Part shown: in pieces, positions 1 through 7,154 of the stretch
How the letters are laid out: each line of letters opens with the position of its first letter
Position numbering within the stretch: the first letter of the stretch is position 1
Notes under the pieces: generated by a model
Told to the model about the DNA's origin: nothing
The model's input: only the letters and a program-made list of their open reading frames with translations
Database searches by the model: none
Position numbers and translations under genes: made by a program
Origin: CAIYUC01 sp963682005
GTDB taxonomy: Bacteria; Bacteroidota; Bacteroidia; Bacteroidales; FEN-979
Assembly: GCA_963682005.1 (NCBI GenBank)
Contig: OY820914.1
Span: forward strand, 992,001 to 1,056,000
Direction: 5' to 3'
DNA length: 64,000 nucleotides

Positions 1-1
1 G

Positions 2-1624
2 CTGAATGCAAACACAACCGGGAACAACAACACGGCAACCGGAACTTCATCCCTTTATCTCAACACCACCGGTTCTAACAATACAGCGAACGGATTTACC
101 GCACTTCTGACCAATAATACCGGGTCAGACAACACGGCCTCGGGGTCCTGGTCGTTATACTCAAATACGTCAGGTACTGCAAATACGTCAGTCGGGATGA
201 ATGCCATGTATTCCAATAATATCGGTATCAACAATACCGCCGGCGGAAGTAATGCGCTTTATAAAAACACCTCGGGAAACTCCAACACTGCATTTGGGGA
301 ACATTGCATGTACATGAACACCACCGGGTACAACAATACGGCCATCGGTTCAAATACCCTTTACGGGAATACGACCGGAGTGGGGAATACCGCTACCGGG
401 ATGTTCTCGATGTCAGGGACCAACATGGGGACGGAAAACTCAGCATATGGCCTGAACGCGCTGCATGACAACACTTCAGGGAACAAGAATGTAGCCTGCG
501 GCACATCTGCACTTTATCAGAATACCACCGGATCGCACAATACGGCCGTCGGGGAGTGGGCGTTATATCATAATTCCACAGCCGATTACAACACAGCCAG
601 CGGGTCATATGCCCTGCTTTACAACTCCACCGGGACCCACAACACGGCAAACGGAGCAAATGCAATGGCAAACAATACCCTGGGGAATTTTAACACCGCT
701 ACAGGGTCATCTTCACTCGGGACAAATTCAATTGGATCCTACAATACGGCTTATGGTTACCAGGCACTCTACACAAGCACCGCATCCTACAATTCAGCGG
801 TCGGAGCCCTGTCACTCAACTTAAATACGACCGGAAGCAGTAATACGGCCCATGGATATCAATCGCTGAACGCAAATACAACCGGATCTCTGAATACAGC
901 CCAGGGTGCACAGGCTCTCCAATCGAATACTACAGGGAACAACAATGTAGCCATCGGCCAGGCCGCTCTTCCAAGTATGACAACCGGTATTTCAAATACT
1001 GCAGTCGGACAAGCCGCCCTGAATTTAATCGGTACAGGGAACTACAATACCGGAATCGGGCAAAGTGCCTACCCGACTTCTTCTTCATCAATCACCAACT
1101 GGACCGGTCTTGGTTATAATGTCGGCGGTGCTTCCAGTATTGGTAATTCCGTGGAGATCGGGAATGCATCGGTCACAAGCATTAAAGGACAAGTCAACTT
1201 CACAACGTATAGCGACGGTCGCGTTAAAGACAACATCACTGCCAATGTCCCCGGACTGGATTTTGTGATGAAACTCCGCCCTGTAACCTATAACCTGAAC
1301 ATTCACCGCCAGAATGAAATGATGTTTAAGGATAAAAAAGATGATTTGGCTGAATGGAATGGTAAATATGACATCGAGAAAATGAAAATGACCGGCTTTA
1401 TCGCGCAGGAAGTGGAACAGGTTTCGAAGGATATAAACTTTGATTTCAGCGGTGTCGTAAAGCCGCAAACGGCTGATGGACTGTATGGCCTCCGGTATTC
1501 CGAATTCGTTGTGCCTCTCGTAAAGGCAGTCCAGGAGCAGCAGGCCATCATTGACCAGTTGAAGGAGAAGAACCGGATACTTGAAGAAAGGCTGGAGAAG
1601 ATTGAAAAATTATTGGGAAAATAG
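2..1624 (+). CDS. Partial surface repeat protein with C-terminal S74 intramolecular chaperone domain
   Basis: The reading frame is open to the left window edge, so the true start and any signal peptide lie outside; about 540 residues are visible. Roughly the first 360 residues are about 21 tandem units of 17 residues with the pattern TTGxxNTAxGxxALxxN, which resembles the head repeats of trimeric adhesins and tail-fibre-like proteins. After a short linker comes SDGRVKDNI (Ser codon at 1211), the hallmark of the peptidase S74 / chaperone-of-endosialidase domain, with the expected later motif TGFIAQEVEQV. In that family the domain trimerises the fibre and then cuts itself off at the conserved Ser. 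The last 25 residues form a Leu/Glu/Lys-rich coiled coil, as usual for the domain. Inference: a trimeric, repeat-stalk surface or extracellular fibre. The S74 call is strong; the biological role is unknown. Confidence 0.85.
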   Translation: MNANTTGNNNTATGTSSLYLNTTGSNNTANGFTALLTNNTGSDNTASGSWSLYSNTSGTANTSVGMNAMYSNNIGINNTAGGSNALYKNTSGNSNTAFGEHCMYMNTTGYNNTAIGSNTLYGNTTGVGNTATGMFSMSGTNMGTENSAYGLNALHDNTSGNKNVACGTSALYQNTTGSHNTAVGEWALYHNSTADYNTASGSYALLYNSTGTHNTANGANAMANNTLGNFNTATGSSSLGTNSIGSYNTAYGYQALYTSTASYNSAVGALSLNLNTTGSSNTAHGYQSLNANTTGSLNTAQGAQALQSNTTGNNNVAIGQAALPSMTTGISNTAVGQAALNLIGTGNYNTGIGQSAYPTSSSSITNWTGLGYNVGGASSIGNSVEIGNASVTSIKGQVNFTTYSDGRVKDNITANVPGLDFVMKLRPVTYNLNIHRQNEMMFKDKKDDLAEWNGKYDIEKMKMTGFIAQEVEQVSKDINFDFSGVVKPQTADGLYGLRYSEFVVPLVKAVQEQQAIIDQLKEKNRILEERLEKIEKLLGK

Positions 1625-1650
1625 AATCCGTTAACGAATTACCTTACCAT

Positions 1651-1720
1651 ACCCACCCCTTTTATCCCCTCCCTACTGGTAGGGAGGGGAAGACCCCGAG
1701 TACTCGGGGTCGGGGTGGGT
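1651..1720. repeat. Three-way-junction palindromic element, copy 1
   Basis: ACCCACCCC (1651-1659) pairs with GGGGTGGGT (1712-1720). Enclosed are two hairpins: TCCCCTCCCTAC against its complement (1665-1676/1679-1690), and the 20-base perfect palindrome at 1692-1711 centred on GAGTACTC. It starts 26 bases after the stop of the S74 protein and could act as a terminator. A second, inverted copy lies at 26036-26096. Confidence 0.8.
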
Positions 1721-1743
1721 ACGCATAACTAAAAAATTAAGCC

Positions 1744-3366
1744 ATGAAAAAGACAACATTTATTATGATGCTCATGCTGATGATGATCAGCTTTGCTCAG
1801 CAGAAAAATCTTTTCGGCCAGTACAAGCCGCAGTCGCCGGTATTCGGCGTTGATGTTCAGCTTTTCAACGAGCCTGATTGCAAGTATGCCAGCTCATGTG
1901 TGAAGGTTGCAGATAACGGATGGATCTTCGTAATGACATCCAAAAACTATTCCGATTACCAAAAAGCTGAAATATACAAATCCGTTGACAACGGGGTGAC
2001 ATTTGAACCGCTTGCTTATGCCAGTTACTCAAACTCACTTGTCTACATGACTGATGCAGACATGGTTGTCACCGGAAACGATCCTACAAACATCAAAATC
2101 TGGGTTGTCACCGTTACCAAGGACAACGGTTCCGGAACAGGGATCACCAGCAAGTGTCAGCTTTATGTCTGGGATGCTTTGGGGACCCTCGTCAAAAATG
2201 AAGTTTTGAGGGATTTCGGGCCAATGCCAAATCGCATGATGTGTGTTTCTATTGCTACGGATTACCGGTCGCCGGCTTTGGTCAGTCTGCCCTTCTCAAT
2301 TGCCGTTGCATTTACAGGAGTTTATAATGGAGACTCTTATGTTTCGTACCTGATATCAACCGACGGAGGCTTAACATTTGACTACTACAATCTGTGGCAC
2401 GAACAAGGCGACCTCCTTTTTAACATGATCAGCCTCGCCATCGGTGCTACGGGCACTTATAATGACGGCCGCTTTGTGATCGCTTTTGAAAAGGATTTGA
2501 ACTGGTATGGGGGGAACATCGGGGTGCTTATGAATACCTATATCCCTTCAGGTTCCTGGACCACCCCGGTTAATGTCAACACAAAATATCCCTTCACCAC
2601 TGGCAAATGCGGAATACCATGTGTCAGTATCATGGACGATGCCGATCATGTTCCGGGTGATCCCGCCTTGTTTCCGGTCGTCATTGCTTATGAGGACTGG
2701 AGTGGAGGGGAGGAGAACACCGACATGATGATCTCATCTCTCACCGCAGATTATGTTTTCGATACCCAGGCTTCCTTATCTGATTTTACAGCCTTGTGGA
2801 TAGATGCTGGTACAGGATGTCAGGTCTGGCCCGACATCGCTTTTGATAAGTTCAATGAAACCTTTTTACTGACGTATGCATCCCTGGCGGAGGGAAAATT
2901 GCTGTACAGGACCAGCCCGATTGACGAAATCATGAATTCGTGGACAGATGGCGTCAATTACAGGGACCTTGCCTCTCCGTTCACCTACTATCCACTTCCA
3001 TCAACCGATATCAACCCGGTGACCCATTATGCCTCATTTTCCTGGACGGAAGGCACCCCGGGAACCCAGCAATCCATCTTCTTCGACCAGGGTGAATCCG
3101 TAACCGGGGCACCTGATCAGGTGAGCGAGACAAATACCGGCATCCGCATTTTCCCTAACCCGGCTGACGACCGTTTTACGATCAAAATCCCCGGAACCAC
3201 CGGGTTCGACGTTGAAATTACGGACCTGGAAGGAAGGGTGTTGAAAACAGCCGGTTGCATTTCACAGGAAAAAACAATTTCACTGGAAGGTTTGTCCCGG
3301 GGATTCTATTCTGTAAGGATTTCCGGCAGGAATCTCCTTGAAATAAAACCATTGATAATCCGGTAA
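1744..3366 (+). CDS. T9SS cargo protein with Asp-box (BNR-like) beta-propeller
   Basis: 540 residues. The N-terminus is a signal peptide (MKK then a Met/Leu-rich core ending near SFAQQ). The body has Asp-box-like segments such as KSVDNGVTF and STDGGLTF, typical of sialidase/BNR beta-propellers, but I see no sialidase catalytic set and do not call an enzyme. The final 75 residues (IRIFPNPADDRFTIKI ... GLSRGFYSVRISG ... IIR) are a type A T9SS sorting domain, so the product should be exported through the outer membrane and anchored or released. It is a paralogue of the next gene: both share the block SIATDxRSP...PFSIAVAxTG. Start chosen at the ATG giving the signal peptide, about 120 bases after the preceding stop. 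Substrate or ligand unknown. Confidence 0.85.
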   Translation: MKKTTFIMMLMLMMISFAQQKNLFGQYKPQSPVFGVDVQLFNEPDCKYASSCVKVADNGWIFVMTSKNYSDYQKAEIYKSVDNGVTFEPLAYASYSNSLVYMTDADMVVTGNDPTNIKIWVVTVTKDNGSGTGITSKCQLYVWDALGTLVKNEVLRDFGPMPNRMMCVSIATDYRSPALVSLPFSIAVAFTGVYNGDSYVSYLISTDGGLTFDYYNLWHEQGDLLFNMISLAIGATGTYNDGRFVIAFEKDLNWYGGNIGVLMNTYIPSGSWTTPVNVNTKYPFTTGKCGIPCVSIMDDADHVPGDPALFPVVIAYEDWSGGEENTDMMISSLTADYVFDTQASLSDFTALWIDAGTGCQVWPDIAFDKFNETFLLTYASLAEGKLLYRTSPIDEIMNSWTDGVNYRDLASPFTYYPLPSTDINPVTHYASFSWTEGTPGTQQSIFFDQGESVTGAPDQVSETNTGIRIFPNPADDRFTIKIPGTTGFDVEITDLEGRVLKTAGCISQEKTISLEGLSRGFYSVRISGRNLLEIKPLIIR

Positions 3367-3390
3367 AAATTCAGAAATTTCCGGCTTAAA

Positions 3391-3468
3391 TCCCTGGAAG
3401 GGAAAACCGTTTGAAAACCAGGGAATAACTAAAGATCCGGCATTGGTCAATTCAGTGCCGGATTTCTT
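3391..3468 (+). terminator. Two hairpins between tandem T9SS genes
   Basis: TCCCTGG (3391-3397) pairs with CCAGGGA (3418-3424). Then ATCCGGCA (3435-3442) pairs with TGCCGGAT (3456-3463), followed by TTCTT. The second looks like a weak intrinsic terminator between the two paralogous genes. Seen directly; activity is inferred. Confidence 0.5.
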
Positions 3469-3484
3469 AATCAACAAATTCTTT

Positions 3485-5095
3485 ATGAGAAGACTCAAAA
3501 CTTTTGCTCTTTTTCTGCTGTTCACCGCTGGTTGCATGCCAGCAGTTTTTGCACAACTTCTTCCGGTTAATCCTCTTTACAGTTCTGATGTTTACGTAAC
3601 AAACATAACCGTACTGAACCAGACACGGACAAAAGTGGCTGTTGCAGAGAACGGGTATATCTATATTTTATCGCTTACCGATATTTCTTTTTACGAAAGA
3701 AAAGAATGGGTCCTGTGGCGATCCGTTGATGACGGAAAAACCTTTCAGAATATCCTTATGAAGGAATTCAATTATTCGGATATTACACTTGCAGATGTTG
3801 ATTTTACTGTAACCGGTCATTACCCTGAAGATATTTCGGTGCTCATTGCGGAAGCCGGGCATGCCGGAACGGTCAATCCTCACGCAGCTTACTGCTCGGT
3901 GGCCAAATATAAATCCAACGGGGATTCGATCGGTGAGATCTATCATTACGAATGGGGAACCAATACAGTAAAAAGTATTTCGATAGCAACCGATTTCAGG
4001 TCGCCCGATCAGGCGTATGCCGCACCATTTTCGATTGCGGTAGCATGGACCGGGACTGATCTTTCTGACAATTCGGAGCATCTGACCCTCGGAATATCAA
4101 CAAATGGCGGCACTACCTTTACGAACCGGCTGATCTACGACCAGCAGCCGCCCAAGCACCTTGGCCGTGTCAGCCTTTCGTTGGGTAGCAGTCCGGATCT
4201 TTTACTCCAGATATTCAAGGGCGTGCTCGGAATTGCTTTTGAAATGAACCAGACCGGGAACTCGGGAGATATCGGGTTGCTCGTAAATTTTTATGATTTC
4301 CATGGAGGATGGCTCAGCCCTTACATCATCACACCCATGGCAGGAAGCTATACGAATCCGTCCATAGCCTTAAGGCAAAATGTTCCGGTATCCTTGCCTT
4401 CCGATGATGCCTTTTCTATGTTTCTTACATTTAATTCAAGTACCAACATCAACTTTTACTACCCTGTTGCCGAGATGGCTATAAATGGATTTCCACAGCC
4501 GACTCCAGTGAGTTTTCGTACCGGCATCATTAATTACACGACTTCTTACGTTTCGAAGGATTGCCGCGTTGCTTACAATAAAAATGACGACAACTACCTC
4601 TTCACTTTTTATTCAAACGATAATGAGCGGTTAAAGTATGTTGTGATTGATGCCGGGGACGTTACCAACTCCCTTGATAAAGGAAATTACCGCGACCAGC
4701 ATTCGGCCATGTCGTGGAATGCCGCGCCATCCGTGGATATTAACCTCCAGAAGAACAAGGCCTGTTTTTCATGGACTGATGTTCCGCTCAGAAACTTCCA
4801 GAGCACGCTGTTTGATTCGGAATGGTCAACTGTCGGGATTCAGGAAAGCCTGCCGAAGGACGGCAATTTTTCAGTTTACCCGAACCCGGCACAGGAACAG
4901 GTAACGGTTAGCACCGGAACAGAAGGTGATTTCATGATCAGGATATCCGACATTTCCGGCCGGGAGGTCAAAAGATCTTTGATGCATGGAGCCAAAGTGA
5001 CAGTGCCCCTGGCGGGAGTTTCCCCCGGAATATACTTCATTACCCTGGATAGGGGAAACAATCCGCAGCCGGGGCAGAAACTGGTGATCAAATAA
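3485..5095 (+). CDS. T9SS cargo protein, paralogue of the preceding gene
   Basis: 536 residues from the ATG at 3485; an in-frame start at 3443 would add 14 residues ahead of an otherwise perfect signal peptide (MRRLKTFALFLLFTAGC ... VFAQ), so 3485 is preferred. The body again has Asp-box-like segments (RSVDDGKTF, STNGGTTF) and the shared block SIATDFRSPDQ...PFSIAVAWTG, pointing to a tandem duplication followed by divergence. The C-terminus (FSVYPNPAQEQVTVS ... GVSPGIYFITLDRG ... KLVIK) is a full type A T9SS sorting domain. The natural end of that domain is the stop codon TAA, and a GAGTGAA repeat begins with the very next base. Function beyond secretion is unknown; a beta-propeller binding or structural role is inferred. 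Confidence 0.85.
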   Translation: MRRLKTFALFLLFTAGCMPAVFAQLLPVNPLYSSDVYVTNITVLNQTRTKVAVAENGYIYILSLTDISFYERKEWVLWRSVDDGKTFQNILMKEFNYSDITLADVDFTVTGHYPEDISVLIAEAGHAGTVNPHAAYCSVAKYKSNGDSIGEIYHYEWGTNTVKSISIATDFRSPDQAYAAPFSIAVAWTGTDLSDNSEHLTLGISTNGGTTFTNRLIYDQQPPKHLGRVSLSLGSSPDLLLQIFKGVLGIAFEMNQTGNSGDIGLLVNFYDFHGGWLSPYIITPMAGSYTNPSIALRQNVPVSLPSDDAFSMFLTFNSSTNINFYYPVAEMAINGFPQPTPVSFRTGIINYTTSYVSKDCRVAYNKNDDNYLFTFYSNDNERLKYVVIDAGDVTNSLDKGNYRDQHSAMSWNAAPSVDINLQKNKACFSWTDVPLRNFQSTLFDSEWSTVGIQESLPKDGNFSVYPNPAQEQVTVSTGTEGDFMIRISDISGREVKRSLMHGAKVTVPLAGVSPGIYFITLDRGNNPQPGQKLVIK

Positions 5096-5212
5096 GAGTG
5101 AAGAGTGAAGAGTGAAAAGTGAAGAGTGAAAAGTGAAGAGTGAAAAGTGAAAAGTGAAGAGTGAAGAGTGAAGAGTGAAATTCTTCACTTTACGTTTTTC
5201 ACTTTACACTTT
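5096..5212 (+). repeat. GAGTGAA/TTTACGTT element, copy a
   Basis: About twelve tandem GAGTGAA or AAGTGAA heptads, followed by TTCTTCACTTTACG and TTTTTCACTTTACACT, which is partly the inverted repeat of the heptads. It starts immediately after the TAA of the upstream T9SS gene. TGA occurs in every heptad and, because the period is 7, in all three frames. Confidence 0.9.
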
Positions 5213-5249
5213 AATATGTTACCTTTATCGTTGTAAAAATATCAGACCC

Positions 5250-5645
5250 ATGACTCCAGCAATCAAAATCATCCATTGGATCCCGCGCGTATTGTGCATC
5301 CTTGCGATCCTGTTCGTCAGCATATTTGCGCTGGATTCGTTTGCCCCTGAACTCAGCTTGTGGCAGCAGATCAGTGGATTCCTCATCCACCTCTTGCCGT
5401 CGTATATCCTTATTATCTTCCTTATTGTTGCCTGGAAATGGGAACTGATCGGCGGGATGATCTTCATCATCATCGGAACCGGGTTCAGCCCGCTCATCTA
5501 TTCCATGAACTACCATATGAACCATTCCGTATGGATGAGTCTCGGGATCATCGCGTCTATCACAATTCCCTTCATTGTCATCGGCGGCCTGTTCATACTC
5601 AGCCACTTTCTGAAGAAAAAGTATGGGGAGAAGGTGATGGAGTGA
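5250..5645 (+). CDS. Small four-helix membrane protein, unknown function
   Basis: 131 residues from the ATG at 5250 (MTPAIKIIHWIPRV). An upstream in-frame ATG at 5175 lies inside the heptad repeat and is unlikely to be used. Four hydrophobic segments can be seen, near residues 8-27, 43-62, 68-85 and 95-118, the last followed by a KKKYG cytoplasmic tail. I recall similar small proteins in other Bacteroidota annotated only as a domain of unknown function, but cannot check. The stop codon TGA falls inside an octamer repeat (GTGATGGA/GTGATGAG units) that runs on to about 5670, so the last residues (EKVME) are partly repeat-encoded. No operon partner is obvious. Confidence 0.7.
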   Translation: MTPAIKIIHWIPRVLCILAILFVSIFALDSFAPELSLWQQISGFLIHLLPSYILIIFLIVAWKWELIGGMIFIIIGTGFSPLIYSMNYHMNHSVWMSLGIIASITIPFIVIGGLFILSHFLKKKYGEKVME

Positions 5646-5709
5646 TGAGGTGATGGAGTGATCAAGTGACAGAGTCATAATCCGTAATTCGTATTGAATT
5701 TTCTTGCGC

Positions 5710-5726
5710 TGTTAATTATATTAACA
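5710..5726. promoter_or_regulatory. Operator-like 7-bp inverted repeat upstream of TetR gene
   Basis: TGTTAAT-TAT-ATTAACA is a perfect dyad 9 bases upstream of a TATATTTG promoter box. It lies upstream of a TetR-like gene, a family that commonly autoregulates. Binding is inferred. Confidence 0.5.
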
Positions 5727-5734
5727 ATGTTCAT

Positions 5735-5742
5735 TATATTTG
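5735..5742 (+). promoter_or_regulatory. Bacteroidota -7 box (TATATTTG) for TetR gene
   Basis: Matches TAnnTTTG, the Bacteroidota sigma-A -7 consensus. The leader to the ATG at 5866 would be about 115 nt and would contain two hairpins (5767-5782 and 5797-5847). Confidence 0.5.
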
Positions 5743-5796
5743 CATCGTTAAGTAAACGAACACCCCCCCCGGAAAGCCGGGGAATTAACCAAAACA

Positions 5797-5847
5797 CCTC
5801 AACCCCCGTCCCCTTCTCCTGAAGGAGAAGGGGTGCAGGGGATGAGG
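5797..5847. repeat. Palindromic intergenic repeat in the tetR leader
   Basis: CCCCTTCTCCT (5810-5820) pairs with AGGAGAAGGGG (5823-5833). The outer arms CCTC and CCCCC pair with GGGG and GAGG. It lies between the promoter box and the start codon, so it could affect translation of the regulator. The sequence style is that of a dispersed repeat. Confidence 0.7.
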
Positions 5848-5865
5848 CAATTAAACATTATTCAG

Positions 5866-6465
5866 ATGAAAAATAAAGAACTCCAGGAAAAGCGAATGAA
5901 AGACTATTTCATCCAGGCTGCGAAAGGCATGCTGAAAGGAGAAGGATTGAAAAGCCTGAGCGTTCGAAGCATCGCCGACCAGGCAGGGTATTCCTTTGCC
6001 ACCATGTACAATTATTTCAAGGATGTAAACGAACTGGTTTTCCACTGTGTCAATGATTTCCAGGAAGAGTGCAAGGTATTCACGACAGACCAGGCAAAGA
6101 AAAGTCCCCGGGGGATTTCAAAAGTAAAGACGTTGGTGCTTGCTTATGTCAACTATTTCGTTGAATACCCTGGGATTTTTGAGCTGTTCTACCTCGAGCG
6201 CGTTGCAAATTTCGGGAACAAGCAAACGATCATCAATGTGATCAGTACCTCCCTCGACAGCATCTGTGAAGATGAATGGAACTATTGCATCTCCAAAAAG
6301 CTTGTCAAGGCTGAATCAGTTGACCTTATTAAAGCACAATTACGGTTTACCGTCCTCGGGATGCTGCTGCTCTACATGAACCGGCGTGTACCGTCATCCT
6401 ATGCAGAATTCATAAGCCAGGCGGAGGTCCAGGTTGATGCATTGCTGGCGCCCCTGAGGGATTAG
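5866..6465 (+). CDS. TetR/AcrR-family transcriptional regulator
   Basis: 199 residues from the ATG at 5866 (MKNKELQEKRMKDYF). The in-frame start at 5833 falls inside a palindromic repeat and is rejected. The N-terminal helix-turn-helix is clear at about residues 25-58: GLKSLSVRSIADQAGYS followed by FATMYNYFKDVNEL, where the YNYF..V..L segment is the classic TetR recognition helix and following turn. The remaining roughly 140 residues are a helical ligand-binding or dimerisation domain with no motif I recognise. A perfect dyad and a TATATTTG box upstream suggest autoregulation. The target genes are not obvious: the next gene is 690 bases away and encodes a giant surface protein. The stop codon TAG is immediately followed by TTGATGAGCTG repeat words. 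Confidence 0.85.
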   Translation: MKNKELQEKRMKDYFIQAAKGMLKGEGLKSLSVRSIADQAGYSFATMYNYFKDVNELVFHCVNDFQEECKVFTTDQAKKSPRGISKVKTLVLAYVNYFVEYPGIFELFYLERVANFGNKQTIINVISTSLDSICEDEWNYCISKKLVKAESVDLIKAQLRFTVLGMLLLYMNRRVPSSYAEFISQAEVQVDALLAPLRD

Positions 6466-7127
6466 TTGATGAGCTGTCCCCGCTTTCGCGGGAATGACGA
6501 TATGAGCTGATGAGATTCTTAATTTGTGAACGTGTGACCCTGAAGTTCGATATTCAATTCTGATTTCAGAAATCGTTGATCAAAATTCGAGTATTCAAAA
6601 TGCAGGAATGCAGAATGCAGAATAAATTTTCTCTGCGCCTCTGCGCCTCTGCGCCTCTGCGGTGAAAAAAAGAATAAGGATGATACCTCTGTCTTCCGTC
6701 TTTTTGTCAGTCCAAAGGAAGCCGGACCTCCTTTTTCCGGACGAACTTTGAACGAGATCACAATATGATCACCATATGACCAGGACGGGTGAAGAATGGA
6801 ATAAAAAAATGATGACAATTTGACCGGGTAGCATGTTTGCAGAATTAATTTTCTCTGCGCCTCTGCGCTTAAAAAAAATGGAACGCGGATGACACGCCCG
6901 CCTGCCGCGGGCAGGGATCGCCTTTGGCGAACACGCCCGCCTGCGGCGGGCAGGGATTTAAACGGAATTGATTATCCGGTGTTATCAATCTTCATCGTTT
7001 TCCTTCGTGTAACTTCTTTAAACCTTCGTGGATCTTCGTGAAATAAAAAAAAATTCTTGCACGAAGAAACACGAAGAAGACACGAAGGGCCACGAAGAAA
7101 AAGCGTTTAATCTTTCATGTTAATTCC
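6466..7127. repeat. Gene-free 660-base stretch built from several short tandem-repeat families
   Basis: No convincing gene. It holds TTGATGAGCTG words; a CCCCGC-tttc-GCGGGA hairpin near 6478-6493; GGAATGCA-type words at 6600-6624; four CTCTGCGC octamers at 6630-6661 and again near 6852-6870; two GCCCGCCTGC hairpins around CGCCTTTGGCG at 6892-6958; and at 7001-7101 a block of CTTCGTG words followed by a block of CACGAAG words, which can fold as one long hairpin. The blocks are degenerate with 7-8 base periods. Confidence 0.8.
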
Positions 7128-7135
7128 TACCTTTG
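7128..7135 (+). promoter_or_regulatory. Bacteroidota -7 box (TACCTTTG) for the giant surface protein
   Basis: TACCTTTG matches TAnnTTTG, with a TTTAA about 19 bases upstream as a possible -33 element. The ATG follows 20 bases downstream, so the leader would be short. Confidence 0.45.
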
Positions 7136-7154
7136 AATTTCCAACCTTTGTTGA

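Noticed and set aside
1744..5095. Sialidases (from the Asp-box repeats)
   Set aside because: Only Asp-box-like structural motifs are visible; I could not find the catalytic Arg triad or the Tyr/Glu pair, so no enzyme is called.
5096..5212. CRISPR array in the heptad blocks
   Set aside because: Units are 7 bases with no spacers and no cas genes nearby.
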